Shown: positions 47,010-59,316 of the stretch, one piece after another
Layout: each line of letters begins with the position of its first letter
Numbering within the stretch: the stretch's first letter is position 1
DNA from: Hanleya hanleyi
Lineage: Eukaryota; Mollusca; Polyplacophora; Lepidopleurida; Hanleyidae
Length of the DNA: 64,000 bases
Direction: 5' to 3'
Assembly (NCBI GenBank): GCA_036873755.1
Contig: JAVTVY010045425.1
Location: 1-64,000 of the forward strand
Notes under the pieces: model-generated
Databases searched by the model: none
What the model was told of the DNA's origin: nothing
What the model saw: only the letters and a program-made list of their open reading frames with translations
Position numbers and translations under genes: made by a program

Positions 47010-47583
47010 ATTTTACATCGTGGAAAACTCAAAGAAATCTGTTCTCCAGATTTTAAAATTTATATATCATTCCTATCACTTTCACCATGCGTGTGCATTT
47101 GCCGAAAGCAAAGATTTTTAAATATTTCAGCGTATCGGTACTGCATGATCTCTGATCATAGCAGTGTATGGAAAATTTGATTTAAATACAAAATTGGTAC
47201 TGGTAGCTTGCACGAAAAAGGTATCTTTTGTTCAGTTTTTAAAGTGCTATCTCGCGCGTTGTACCGTCTTAAATCATGGCGTTAAGTATAGTCTAAAATC
47301 AGGATTTACAAAACTAAAGATACAATAAAATAAATCTTGTTATTTTGTGCTAAATCGTAAACCTGAGCATGTTGGCATTTTTTGGTGGGGGCATTTAGCA
47401 TCAGAAATCCTTGGAAAGAGCTAAACAGACAAATAGAGGACATGTGATGTTTTACATGCACGCAAAAAACTCTTCTTTTTTTTTTAATTGGAAGAACATA
47501 TTTTTCTGGAATATGTTGAAGAATACATGTACATACTAAAAAATCAACTTGGGAAAAAGTATGATGGTCAGTTGAATAAAAAG
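47010..47583. other. No gene recognised
   Basis: AT-rich DNA after the satellite flank. I see no splice-bounded exon and no repeated block. A T-rich run lies at 47476-47486. Confidence 0.5.
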
Positions 47584-47850
47584 GAATTCATGGTTCATCA
47601 AAATGTGCTTCCTGGCCTATTTTGGCGTTTTTTGAAACATTTATTGGGAGGATTTTCTCTTGTAACAAAAAAAGGACACCTCAAACCAAACTTTTTTTTT
47701 TTTTGTACGATATGAGGAAGTTTGGTCATTTGAAAACATCAATTTTAATTTTGGTTTGAGGTGTCATGTTTTTGTTACAAGAGAGAATCGTCCGTACAAT
47801 TGCCTCAAAAATACCAAAATATGTCGCACAGTTTGATGAATCATCAATTC
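47584..47850. repeat. Inverted repeat with ~100-bp arms (MITE-like)
   Basis: The left arm (47584-47691) contains TTCTCTTGTAACAAAAAAAG and GACACCTCAAACC. The right arm (47753-47850) contains GGTTTGAGGTGTC and TTGTTACAAGAGAGAA. The outer ends GAATTCATGGTTCATCAAA and TTTGATGAATCATCAATTC are also complementary. It has no coding potential. Confidence 0.75.
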
Positions 47851-47857
47851 ATTTTTA

Positions 47858-48065
47858 TTATCTCGCCTTACGAAGTAAAGGGGAGATATTGTGAGAGGGG
47901 GAAAGAGGATGTCGTCGTCGGTGTCGGTGTCCCCTGCCTGGAAATGAATGGGTTTTTGGTTTAGCAAGTTAAAAAAAAATCTAGAAAAATTAGAAAAAAT
48001 ATAAAAAAATATAAAAAATATGGGGGTGGGTATGCCACCTGGGGGTACTACCCCTGGGGTACTCT
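47858..48065 (+). mobile_element. 5' head of another palindrome-headed element
   Basis: The palindrome TATCTCGCCTTA...TAAAGGGGAGATA (about 47860-47889) is followed by a GTCGTCGTCGGTGTCGG stretch and A-rich DNA. It runs straight into the ~180-bp satellite, so that satellite is probably the internal tandem part of this element family. Confidence 0.6.
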
Positions 48066-48784
48066 AATGTTAAAATCCCTATGAATGAGTTTTGCGTTTA
48101 GCTGAAGTGCACATGTACATCTGTACTTGGAAAGTTTCTTGCAGTTGTCAGCTGTCATTGGATGATTATTAAACTTGGTATACATGTTTCTTATGATAAG
48201 AGGATGTACCTGTGCTATTTTTGAGAAGAAATATTAATTTTTCTCAAAATTATGGCAAATGAAGAGTTTTCTGTTTAGGTAAATTGTACATGTAGGCCTC
48301 TACATGTATACATATACATCTACATGGTAACTTTGCTCCAGTTGTCAGCTTCCATTGGATGATTATGAAACTTGGTACACATGTTTCTTATGATTAGAGG
48401 ATGTACCTGTCCTATTTTTGACAAGAAATATTAATTTTTCTCCAAATTATGGTAAATGAAGAGTTTTCTGTTTAGGTAAATTGTACATATACATGTCCAT
48501 GGTAAGTTTGCTCCAGTTGTCAGCTGTCATTGGATGATTATGAAACCTGGTACACATGTTTCTTATGATAAGAGGATGTACCTGTGCTATTTTTGAGAAG
48601 AAATATTAATTTTTCTCAAAATTATGGCAAATGAAGAGTTTTCTGTTTAGGTAAATTGTACATACAGGCCTCTACATGTATACATATACATCTACATGGT
48701 AACTTTGCTCCAGTTGTCAGCTGTCATTGAATGATTATGAAACTTGGTACACATGTTTCTTATGATTAAAAGATGTACCTGTGA
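48066..48784. repeat. ~180-200-bp satellite, about four units
   Basis: Units are closely similar to 34290-34820 (AATTATGGCAAATGAAGAG, CAGTTGTCAGCTGTCATTGG, ACACATGTTTCTTATGAT). The last unit is cut after GATGTACCTGTG, where the 9-bp minisatellite starts. Confidence 0.85.
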
Positions 48785-51249
48785 TACCATCCATACCATC
48801 ACTACCATCCATACCATCACTACCATTCCTACCATCACTACCATCACTACCATCCATACCATTCCTACCATCACTACCCTCCATACCATCACTACCATCC
48901 ATACCATCACCATCCATACCATCACTACCATCCATACCATAACTACCATTCCTACCATCACTACCATCCATACCATCACTACCATCCATACCATCGCTAC
49001 CATTCCTACCATCACTACCATCCATACCATCACTACCATCCATGCCATCACTACCATCCATACCATCATTACCATTCCTACCATCCATACCATCACTACT
49101 ATTCCTACCATCACTATCATCCATACCATCACTACCATCCATACCATCACTACCATCCATACCATCACTACCATCGCTACCATTTCTACCATCACTACCA
49201 TCCATACCATCACTACCATCCATACCATCACTACCATCCATACCATCACTACCATCCATACCATAACTACCATCCATACCATCACTACTATCCATACCAT
49301 CCATACCATCACTACCATCCATACCATCACTACCATCGCTACCATTTCTACCATCACTACCATCCATACCATCACTACCATCCATACCATCACTACCATC
49401 CATACCATTCCTACCATCCATACCATCACTACCATCCATACCATTCCTACCATCCATACCATCACTACCATCCATACCATTCCTACCATCCATACCATCA
49501 CTACTATCCATACCATCACTACCATCCATACCATCACTACCATTCATACCATTCCTACCATCCATACCATCACTACCATCCATACCATCACTACTATCCA
49601 TACCATCCATACCATCACCATCACTACCATTCATACCATTCCTACCATCCATACCATCACTACCATCCATACCATCCATACCATTCCTACCATCACTACC
49701 ATCCATACCATCACTACCATCCATACCATCACTACCATTCCTACCATTCCTACCATCACTACCATCCATACCATCACTACCATCCATACCATTCCTACCA
49801 TCACTACCATCCATACCATCACTACCATCCATACCATCACTACCATCCATACCATAACTACCATTCCTACCATCACTACCATCCATACCATCACTACGAT
49901 CCATACCATCACTACCATCCATACCATCGCTACCATCCATACCATCGCTACCATTCCTACCATCACTACCATCCATACCATCACTACCATCCATACCATC
50001 ACTACCATCCATACCATCACTACCATCTATGCCATCCTACCATCACTACCATCCATACCATCACTACCATCCATACCATTACTACCATCCATACCATTCC
50101 TACCATCACTACCATCCATACCATCACTACCATCCATACCATCACTACCATCACTACAATCCATACCATCACCACCATCCATACCATTACCATCCATACC
50201 ATAACTACCATTCCTACCATCCATACCATCACTACCATCCATACCATCACTACCATCCATACCATCGCTACCATTCCTACCATCACTACCATCCATACCA
50301 TCACTACCATCCATACCATCACTACCATCCATGCCATCCTACCATCCATACCATCACTACCATCCATACCATCACTACCATCCATACCATCACTACCATC
50401 ACTACCATCACTACCATCCATACCTTGACTACCATCCATACCATCACATCCATACCATCACTACCATTCCTACCATCACTACCATCCATCACATCCATCC
50501 ATGCCATCACTACCATCCATACCATTCCTACCATCACTACCATCCATACCATCACTACCATCCATGCCATCACTACCATCCATACCATCACTACCATTCC
50601 TACCATCACTACCATCACTATGATCCATACCATCACTACCATCCATACCATCACTACCATCCATACCATCGCTACCATCACTACCATCCATACCATCACT
50701 ACCATCCATGCCATCCTACCATCCATACCATCACTACCATCCATGCCATCCTACCATCCATACCATCACTACCATCACTACCATCCATACCATCACTACC
50801 ATCCATACCTTGACTACCATCCATACCATCACATCCATACCATCACTACCATTCCTACCATCACTACCATCCATACCATCACTACCATCCATACCATTCC
50901 TACCTTCACTACCATCCATACCATCACTACCATCCATACCATCACTACCATTCCTATCATCCATACCATTCCTATCATCACTACCATCCATACCATCACT
51001 ACCATCCATCCCATCACTACCATCACTACCATCCATGCTATCACTACCATCCATGCCATCACTACCATCCATACCATAACTACCATTCCTACCATCACTA
51101 CCATCCATACCATCACTACCATCCATACCATCACTACCATCCATACCATCACTACCATCCATGCCATCACTACCATCCATACCATCACTACCATCTATAC
51201 CATCACTACCATCCATACCATCACTACCATCTATACCATCACTACCATC
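48785..51249. repeat. 2.5-kb minisatellite of 9-bp variants
   Basis: Built from 9-mers CCATCCATA, CCATCACTA, CCATTCCTA and rarer CCATAACTA or CCATCGCTA, mostly alternating to give an 18-bp period. Because 9 is divisible by 3 and the variants lack stops in several frames, very long open frames appear on both strands: Thr-Ile and His-Tyr repeats on plus, Asp-Gly-Met and Val-Met-Trp repeats on minus. They are artefacts of the unit. Block-level repeats within 50.3-50.9 kb show recent segmental expansion. Confidence 0.95.
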
Positions 51250-52631
51250 CAGGCCTTATTTTTTCAAAATCTGGCGTGAAGGATTTACCGTTCGCGTGAT
51301 TTTTAGCGTACGTAACCGATCGTTCGGTTACGCACCAACTTCGTTGCGTAACCGATCGGTTACGTGAAAGGTTACGTAAATTTTCGAAACAATTTGGAGC
51401 CACGTGTGGAAAAATCAAACCAGACACGGCTTACTCCAAATAAAACGTATTATTTCATTAATTATTTCACGTGAGTTCGGTGTTTATTACTAAAAAATAC
51501 GCTTAGTTATGTGAAGATCGTCTACAAATGTAAAACAGAGCGTCATTTATTCAGAAAAGTTTGTTGAAACGCGTAAAACGCACCTTGTTTACAAGCTTCT
51601 GCAACGAAATCCCGGAAGCCCCTCCCCACGTTAAAGATATCAAATTGAAGGGCAACAACTCTGCTTTCATTTCAACACAACCTTATTTCAGGTCAATAGT
51701 AAAAATGCGTCGATTTTATTGGGTGAAAATGGTCATGTGTTTCGAATCCTTCTCATTCAACCCCAATAAACCCGCGAAAATGCTGGTCACCTGACATAAC
51801 CCGACTTCCTGATTGGTCAAACTGCTCCAACTGCTCATTAACATAAAATATCGTTAAATGTCGTTTGGTTTTGCTGAGGTAAGCCACACGTCGCGTAAAC
51901 AAAAGGATTTTTACTTGGAATTTTTAATAAATATTCAATATTCGTTATGCTACGAGTAACCAGGAATACATACCGTGACATCTATAAGAATTCAGACGAG
52001 TTATTTAGTCGAGATGAAGCAAAACAGACCGTCTATCGGCATCGGTAGTATTCTGAACGTGATAAAATTCCAGTGCTTACGTGAGTTTTACGGTACATTA
52101 TTTTTGCCGAAATGCGATTCCTAAATATTTCTAAAGCTGTAAAATGCCAAATATGTTCTGAATGTATGTTCAGGGTTTCAAAATGATTTATTGTGCATCA
52201 AATAACCTCCATTATTTCAATTTATTGGTCAATTCCAACGACCAGACAGTCTCCACTTCTCGGCAAATAGTTTCAGTGCCGACCTATTTCCATCTGGGCA
52301 TGCGTAATTGTCTGGCCAGTGAAAACGAAACCACTCCGACACAAACAATTTAACTAGGCCATAAGCAATTCATGATTTATCAAACAACCACGGCCATGTA
52401 AATTAGCCTGCCAGTCGACAAAAGGAGAAAGAGAAAGTGGACGGTATACGCGGAAATATCGCTGTCGCCACTTTTTATTTTATTTTCACTTTGTGCAGAC
52501 AGACAATGCCGACTTGTGACTTGCTGGCAGATCAAATTCGCCCCACGTGAACGGTGACCGTTCGCGTAAAATATGATTTGCGTAACCTTCACGTAACCTG
52601 AACGAGCGTTCGCGTCAAAAAATAAGGCCTG
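51250..52631. mobile_element. hAT-like element splitting the minisatellite
   Basis: Ends CAGGCCTTATTTTTT and AAAAAATAAGGCCTG lie between CCATC on both sides (51245-51249 and 52632-52636). Subterminal GTTCGCGTGA and CGTACGTAACCGATCG at the left face CACGTAACCTGAACG and GTTCGCG at the right. The interior is AT-rich with no transposase. The minisatellite resumes directly after it, so insertion postdates the array. Confidence 0.82.
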
Positions 52632-52858
52632 CCATCCATACCATCACTACCATCAATACCATCACTACCATTTCTACCATCACTACTATCCATACCATCA
52701 CTACCATCCATACCATAACTACCATCCATACCATCACTACCATCAATACCATCACTACCATCCATACCATCACTACCATCAATACCATCCATACCATCAC
52801 TACCATCAATACCATCCATACCATCACTACCATCCATACCATCACTATCCATACCATG
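52632..52858. repeat. 9-bp minisatellite, continuation
   Basis: Same units as 48785-51249, with more CCATCAATA variants. It ends at a short GATGGTGATGG run that joins the 31-bp satellite. Confidence 0.9.
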
Positions 52859-52865
52859 ATGGTGA

Positions 52866-53220
52866 TGGTAGTAATCCCACTTGGGACTGGACTATCCAGC
52901 AGTAATCCCACAGAGGACTATCCATCAGTAATAACATGGGACTGGTCCACCCAGCAGTAATCTCGCACTGGAATGCCCTATGTACCAGTAATCCGACTGC
53001 ACTGACCTATCCATCCTACATGGGATTAACTTTTGCCAGTAATCCCACATGGGACTGCTGTTATTGTCTGTACCAGATAATCTATTCCAGACATTATTGT
53101 CTGTACCGCATCACTTATTCCAGACCTTATTGTTTGCTCTACATGTATGCTTTCAATACTGCTGCACCTTTGGCGGATGACCCCGCAAGGCGAGATGTTG
53201 GGGTTCTCAGAACGCTTGTT
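52866..53220. repeat. Second copy of the 31-bp satellite plus flank
   Basis: Four to six 31-bp units are followed by a segment almost identical to 46850-47005 (CCAGATAATCTATTCCAGAC, GATGACCCCGCAAGGCGAGA, CAGAACGCTTGTT). The copies are in the same orientation about 6.2 kb apart. Confidence 0.85.
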
Positions 53221-53563
53221 CAGTTGCCCATCGTAATTTGTTCCAGGGTGATACTTCAGCACATATTTCTCAAGAAAAATATGGTTTTGTAGCTTTGGAT
53301 TGAGAAAGGAAATCAGCTTTATTACCGTCACAGGCAAATGCGTTTTTTCCATGTAAGTATCACATATCCTTTATAGACACCTGATACTCGTTGATCAGCT
53401 CCAAAGGATATGTGATGGTAGGCCTAATAAAAGCTGATATATTTCAAACAAAAACCTTAAACCTATGTTAGATCTAAATGCTGAAAAACAAGTTGGTTAT
53501 ATACAAACGGAAATCTGATCTTGATCAAAATGTGTATGAAACTGACCATTGCAACTGGAAGTA
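53221..53563. other. No gene recognised
   Basis: Spacer with a small inverted pair, CACATATCCTTT / AAAGGATATGTG (53349-53360 and 53402-53413). No exon is identified. Confidence 0.45.
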
Positions 53564-53818
53564 CTATGCAGCGGCTCTTAGGATATATGGGACCGCGACT
53601 TCTTCAGTTTGCACATCCACATTATCGTTTACATCGCTGTCACTGCTAGACTCAGTGGATGTTTCTGTACTGGTACTCAAACTGGAAGAGTAATCAAACT
53701 TTCGGTCGATTCGTCTCTTTCCGTTTCCGACACATTTTCTCTCAACTTCGAATGTTTCCTTACGTTCCCCTAAAGCACAACTGATGTCGCGAACAGCGCT
53801 GCGCCAAATGTTGGAAAA
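53564..53818 (-). other. Unrecognised minus-strand open frame, Ser/acidic-rich
   Basis: An 84-codon frame without an ATG, from a stop at 53819 to TAG at 53564. It reads FSNIWRSAVRDI, then KRRIDRKFDYSSSLSTSTET, then an acidic Ser/Asp stretch and VQTEEVAVPYILRAAA. The composition is protein-like and unlike the surrounding repeats, with a basic patch followed by an acidic Ser-rich tail. It could be the last exon or remnant of a gene, or part of a transposon protein. I do not recognise the family. Confidence 0.3.
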
Positions 53819-53837
53819 TCAGGAGGAAATAAGCGAT

Positions 53838-54610
53838 GGGTTTTTTACCCTCAGCTTACATGTATAAGGCTGTGGGGTCTTGTTGTGGGCAAGTACGTCC
53901 GGTCGTCCAGTCGTCAGTCGTCAACAATTCTTGTGACCAGTCTAGAAGCCAAACCGTTGCTTCTAGCGACTTCAAATTTGGTATACAGGATTGTTGGGTG
54001 GTCAGCCACAAGCCTATCGAACTTGGGTAATTTGTGATGAATTTTGTGGTTTCCATGTTAACGTCACGGAAAATTCTTCAACAATTCTTGTGACCGGTCT
54101 AGAAGCCAAACCGTTGCTGCTAGAGACTTCAAATTTGGTATGCAGGATTGTTGGGTGGTCAACCACAAGCCTATTGAATCTGGACCCGATTGGTTGGAAA
54201 CTTTGGTGGCCAACTTTAAGTTATGCGAAACCGTTACTGCTTTCTCGTTACCAAGATATCTTTAGAACGACTTATAGTCCGGCAGCCAAACCCCAGTTTA
54301 AGCCTTGACGTGGAAATGGAGTCCACCTAACGTTTTTTGATGGATTATGTATCTCCAAAGTGTGCAGATTCAGAATCTGGATGATGCCAGCTTGGCATCC
54401 TTGGGGAAATTAAAATATCCAAGATGGCCGCCAGCATATGCAACCTGACCGTGGTGTATCGCTCAGATTGATCGATATATGGAATTGAGCTATATATTTT
54501 TGGTCTAAGAGTTTTTTTTGCTCAAGAAATTGTGTGGGATAGATTTATTAGTACTTCATACCACTTATGAGTAAGAAAATGGACAACAAAGATGTCCGAC
54601 ACACACAATA
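53838..54610 (+). mobile_element. Partial palindrome-headed element
   Basis: Begins near TTTTTTACCCTCAGC, with GTACGTCCGGTCGTCCAGTC, then two ~150-bp units (CTAGAAGCCAAACCGTTGCT, ACTTCAAATTTGGTAT). It shares the GATTGGTTGGAAACTTTGG and CTCGTTACCAAGATATCTTT motifs with the larger element at 59317. It fades into AT-rich DNA after about 54430. Confidence 0.55.
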
Positions 54611-54619
54611 CCATACTAT

Positions 54620-55110
54620 TATGGCTATATTCAACATAGTCACAACAGTATCATGTTGAAGGCAATATGATGGTTAAACAGACGGCTATATAGAACATAT
54701 ACAACATAACACTGGATTTAGTGTCGATGACAATATAGTGACTACATTAATGGGTAGGCACAACATAACACTGGATAGTACCAATGAAAATATAGTTGTT
54801 AAACAGACAGCTATATACAACATAACACTGGTTTTACTGTTGATGACAAAATAGTGGAAAAACAGACAGGTATATACAACAGAACACTGGCTTACCTCTC
54901 TCTGGCAATACAATGGTCAAACAGATGGCTATATACAACATAACACCGGCTTTTCTGGCGATGGCAATACACTTTTAATGGCTAAACAAATTGGTAGTCA
55001 TAAAACTGGCTTCAGTGTCAACAATATAGTGGTTATTCAAATGGCTATGTACAAAAAAAAAATAGTGTCGACCACAATATACTGGTTACAGAAATGGACC
55101 ACTTCAACTT
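54620..55110. repeat. ~63-bp tandem repeat, 6-7 diverged copies
   Basis: The units contain ATGGCTATATACAACATAAC, ACTGG and GATGACAATATAGTGG. Spacing is about 60-65 bp with indels. Confidence 0.75.
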
Positions 55111-55230
55111 TTATCTGGATACCTGATGTTTCAATAGGTAAATGAATGGCAGACGAATCAATGGAAATTGATTCATTTACGTAACCGCAATCGTCGAAAT
55201 GTACATGAAGCAAGGTAACTGTTCATCAAG

Positions 55231-58200
55231 CTATACTGTATCCTGTTCAATTGTGTCATCATCGTCATCCTCATCTGCTTCATCGTCGTCCCCATCAGCC
55301 TCTGTAGTCCATTGATTCTGACAATTTTCAGTTTTATGACAACTGCAAAATACCGTACACGAGAGTTTAGCGCTACTACACCTACATCTTCCTGATGAGC
55401 AAGGATTCTCAGTGGCACAACCACAGTGGATCATCTCCAGAATCATCGCAGGTGCAGGTTGTGTCTTGGATGGCATGGTTACTGCTGAGAGAGACTTTGT
55501 TAATTCATCCTTGAGCCATCCATGCTCGGTTGCCTCCATTTCCGGTGGGTCTTGTTCGAGAGCAGCTTTCCAAATACATGCTTGGAAATGAGCACGTTTC
55601 ACATTCTCCGCAAAGGCTTCTGTAGTTGGGGGAAGTGATTTTAGTTTAGGTGTTGTGGTCATTTTTCGCTTTGCCGTTCTGACCAGCCACATTTGATATC
55701 GAACGTCAGACATATTACCAAGACACTTTGTCCCATAACATGCTGCAACAAATGTAGTAGATATGGCAATGACCTCATTTATGTCTGCCTCAGGGTCACC
55801 TAACTTTGGAAGAACATGTCCCTTCGAAAGTGCTTTCAGTACTGTTGCTTTACCCAGGCCCCACAAATACGCCACTGTGTCACAACCAGAGACAGCATGA
55901 GCGGCCAGCAAATGGGGGACAATATTAGAATGCTTCTTTGCTGTTGTCCCAATGTCAATCAAGGCACGCTTTGAGCTGGTGCCTTCCATTAAAAGCATCT
56001 GTGTCGTCAGAGATAACTTTGATGGATTGTTTTCCTTGTTTTGCAAGGACCACCATTTGCTGGACCATTACTACATCAGCCTCTTCGTGGCTTGTCTTCA
56101 TGTCATGACGAGCTATCATGGTACCTTTGTATATTTCGCTAGGAACAGGGTTACTTCCAGTCACCACAAGTCGGAAGTTGTATCTGTCAGAGGTCTCTTG
56201 GCGATCCTTCACCTTTTCAAGCAGCTGCTGGCAAATCAAATCAATTAACTGAATCTTGTTCCCAGTTACATTAAGAACTACTTGCTGAGGAGGGAGGGCT
56301 GTAGATGATCTCAGCTTATGAAGCCTGCTCGCTTGTGAACCAGCTCGACCAGTTCTTGTGGTACCCTTGATGCTATATTCATAGTACCGATCGAATACAA
56401 GGTAGACATCTCCGTGGCATAGTTTACTCAGAACGTAGTTCACAAATCCGTCGACAAAATGTTGAACTGTGCCCTGTGATGGCCACTGAATGATCCAGAG
56501 AATGGCACATCCGTCAATAATAGTGACTTCTGGGGTCTGGAGTGTTCGAGATGATTGCTCGACTTGAAGTTTTTTCTTCAGGGTGGACTTGGTTTTTGTT
56601 ATCCTCATGTCACCATTGTCTTCAAACATTGCCGTTGGCAAAGGGGCCAACTCAAACAAGAAAACATCTTTCAGATTAATGTCGCGTGTGGCCATCAACC
56701 CCATGACTCTGGAGTAGATGAGCCCTGTGTCAAAAGTGGCTCCGGAACCAACTTTGACACGTTTTCGACTCACCGACATCGTTGTAACCCTGTTGACCAA
56801 TGGCTCATTGAAACCACCAGGCCAACCGGATTCATATTCAACCATTTGCTTCCTCCCAATATCAGTAGCTTTGTCAACATTCACAGACTCGGCACAAATT
56901 CTACCAGATATTATGTTGATCATACCGTCATCAGTTAAGTTTTCATCAGAATTTAGTGGATCGATGCAAGTTTGAAGTTTTTCTCTGATTGATTGCCTGT
57001 GTTTCAAATCGGAATTCTTTCGAGCTGGCATTTCTTCCTTGTGACGAATGACCTGCTGAGATTCAGTATCCACATCTGTCATGTCAACCACGTCTTTGAT
57101 GAGACTGCTGCAGGTGTGTAGACTGAGGGCCCACCTTTTCATTGCCGAAGGATTAAGAGTTATTCCCACAAGCCCACCCGGTCCGTGCCCATACCTCATA
57201 AAGGTCGTCTCAATGAACATGTCTGACCACATGCCATTCCACAAGCCAGGTTTGTGGCGCATTACATGTTCACCTTTGAGAAAGCTGACCAAGACATCTG
57301 CTGGCAGGCGCTCCATTGCGCGAAGGTAGTACAATCCATAACGGGCATAGTTTATATGTCCCGCAGCAAAGAAGTATGGCATCATGGAACTCACGGCCAA
57401 CAAGTGTAATGGCCAATCAGCTTCGCGTTCAGCTCTTACAAATAGCATCATTATGAACACTGGTTTTATCAGATTATCAATCCAGTGTTTTGCTGTTCTA
57501 CTGGCAGCAGCCTTACGTTCCAGTAAGCTCATCAACTCATCATGGCAATGGATATCTTCTAATGTGTTTCGCAAAATTTCCTCAGTGACTATTCGAAGTG
57601 CCCGAACATTCTGTGGGAATTTCTTGCCGGATAACATACGAATCACTCCCCAAATGTGGATTCCATCACCTATTTCAGTCCACTCTCTGCCATCAACACA
57701 CCGACACACTCAACAAAACTCATGAGCATGTGCATTCCCCCAAGTCGAGGAATGAATTCGCAAAACAGCTCACGATGTACCCACATTACATCAACCGCGA
57801 CACGATAAAGCTGTTGATCTGCTGTAAATACCGTGTATAGTTGTCCTGTCTGTCTTGTGAGGTTTTGAGCGTCTACCATGGCAGTCATCATCGTAGATCC
57901 ATGGGTCAGAAGGTAACATATCTATGAGTGGTTTGTAAACTACTTTTGTTGCCGGTTGTAAAGCATGTCCTTGTTCATACTCATACTCGTGTTATATCCA
58001 CCAAACTCAGTGGGAGAAAGGATGAGAAACTACACTCTTTAAAAAATCGAAATCTACATTGTTGGCTCGCTGTAATGATACTTGTTGTAGTGCAAGGACT
58101 TTTAAGGAGACTACAGAACGCCTAATTTCTTGTTCGGGCATCTCTGGTTTCTTTGGGCCATTATAGCGTTGTATGGGGACATCTTTCATTTCAGTTTTCA

Positions 58201-59316
58201 TTTCATCCTTCTTAATGCGTCTCATTGTACTTTCGCACACATCAACATTCTCACTGGGTTGCGACTGTGTTAACAGCACAGCCAAAGCATGCGTTGAATG
58301 TAAACCATTTTGAGAAGATATGTTGGCATCAAAGTTATCTACAACCACTTGAACTAGCCCAATATCAGAATCTGATATTGCACTGGCGGCAGGACTTTCA
58401 AGAGATGATTTGGCCGCAGAAGACTTGAATCGCAAGACTTCGTCATACGATCACGTAACACCAAAGTCATCAAAGTGTTCTATTATAGATTTTTCTCTAA
58501 CCATAACCCCCAGACCTATTTGGAGACCAGTTGGCCTTCCGGTTACTACACCGGTAATGATGTTGCCAATCAAAATGGCTGGCAAAGTAGAATTTAATTT
58601 GTCGGATACATTCGACAGTACAGACAACAAAGTAGAACTGACTTCTTCTGATGCAACGTTTTTATCAATCCTTGTCTGATACAAATATTGATCAGAATTC
58701 AGTTTTCTGCATTCACTTGCAATTGTTTTGCCAAGTACAGCTGCTGAATTATCGTCTTCGTCGTCAACCACTATACGCAGCAGTTCCGAAGCTTTTCTTC
58801 GAAACATGATGATATTGGCGAGCCCAGAGGATGAAAATATCAAAATATCTTCACCGAAGTGTTCTGACAACTTCAGAACAAGACTGCGACGGGACACTAG
58901 CCCACCTCCATATGACTGATACAGATTGAAAACATCCACAGATGTCAAAACACAGGATTTGTCAGATATCATTTCGTCTACGACAGACTGAAAGGCCGAA
59001 TCTATACCTTCAGAATCCTGACCTTTTTTCGCTGCAAATTGTACTGAGCGGGGTGCCATAAATTTGCTTTTGCAATCATCATGGTAACGTGCATCGGCAG
59101 CATGAAGATCACTCAATGCCCCATGCAATCGTACTTTAACCTGTCGGGCGTTCTCGTCATTACGTTTTTCACAAACTTCCAAGATACATTCTTTGAATGA
59201 TCTTGTGCCGGAACCACGATCGGCAGTTCTACATAACCGAACCGTACGCCAACGGTCTGGGTGTCGAGGATCAATGTCCATGATGCACAATTCTCCACAA
59301 AAGATACTATATTTCC
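55231..59316 (-). pseudogene. Broken intronless gene: FEN/PIN-like nuclease with zinc-finger ends
   Basis: One long minus-strand gene, read from 59316 down. The N-terminus (58451-59316) has a possible zinc finger (FCGELC, LCRTADRG, DARYHDDC). A middle region (57670-58435) and a large domain (55955-57709) follow. The large domain includes VTIIDGCAILW, GDVYLVFDRYYEYSIKG, HEEADVVMVQQ and VISDDTDAF. SGCDTVAYLWGLGKATVLK lies downstream in another frame (55231-56046). The tail has a cysteine cluster (HCGCATENPC, RCRCSSAKLSC, VFCSCHKTENC) and ends in Asp/Glu repeats. Acidic blocks EEAD, DDTD and GCDT followed by a G-x-GKAT turn parallel the EAEA, EDMD, GCDY and helix-two-turn-helix order of FEN/XPG nucleases; this is my inference. 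I recognise the family as an uncharacterised, multi-copy one in cnidarians, echinoderms and molluscs. A stop and frame change near 57690, a break near 57900, another near 58440 and a deletion after DDTD make this copy dead. Its 5' end abuts the element at 59317. Confidence 0.75.

Noticed and set aside
48692..51279. Very long frames (283-486 codons) of Thr-Ile, His-Tyr, Asp-Gly-Met and Val-Met-Trp repeats
   Set aside because: They exist simultaneously on both strands and in several frames and follow the 9-bp unit exactly, with no non-repeat start or end resembling a protein.
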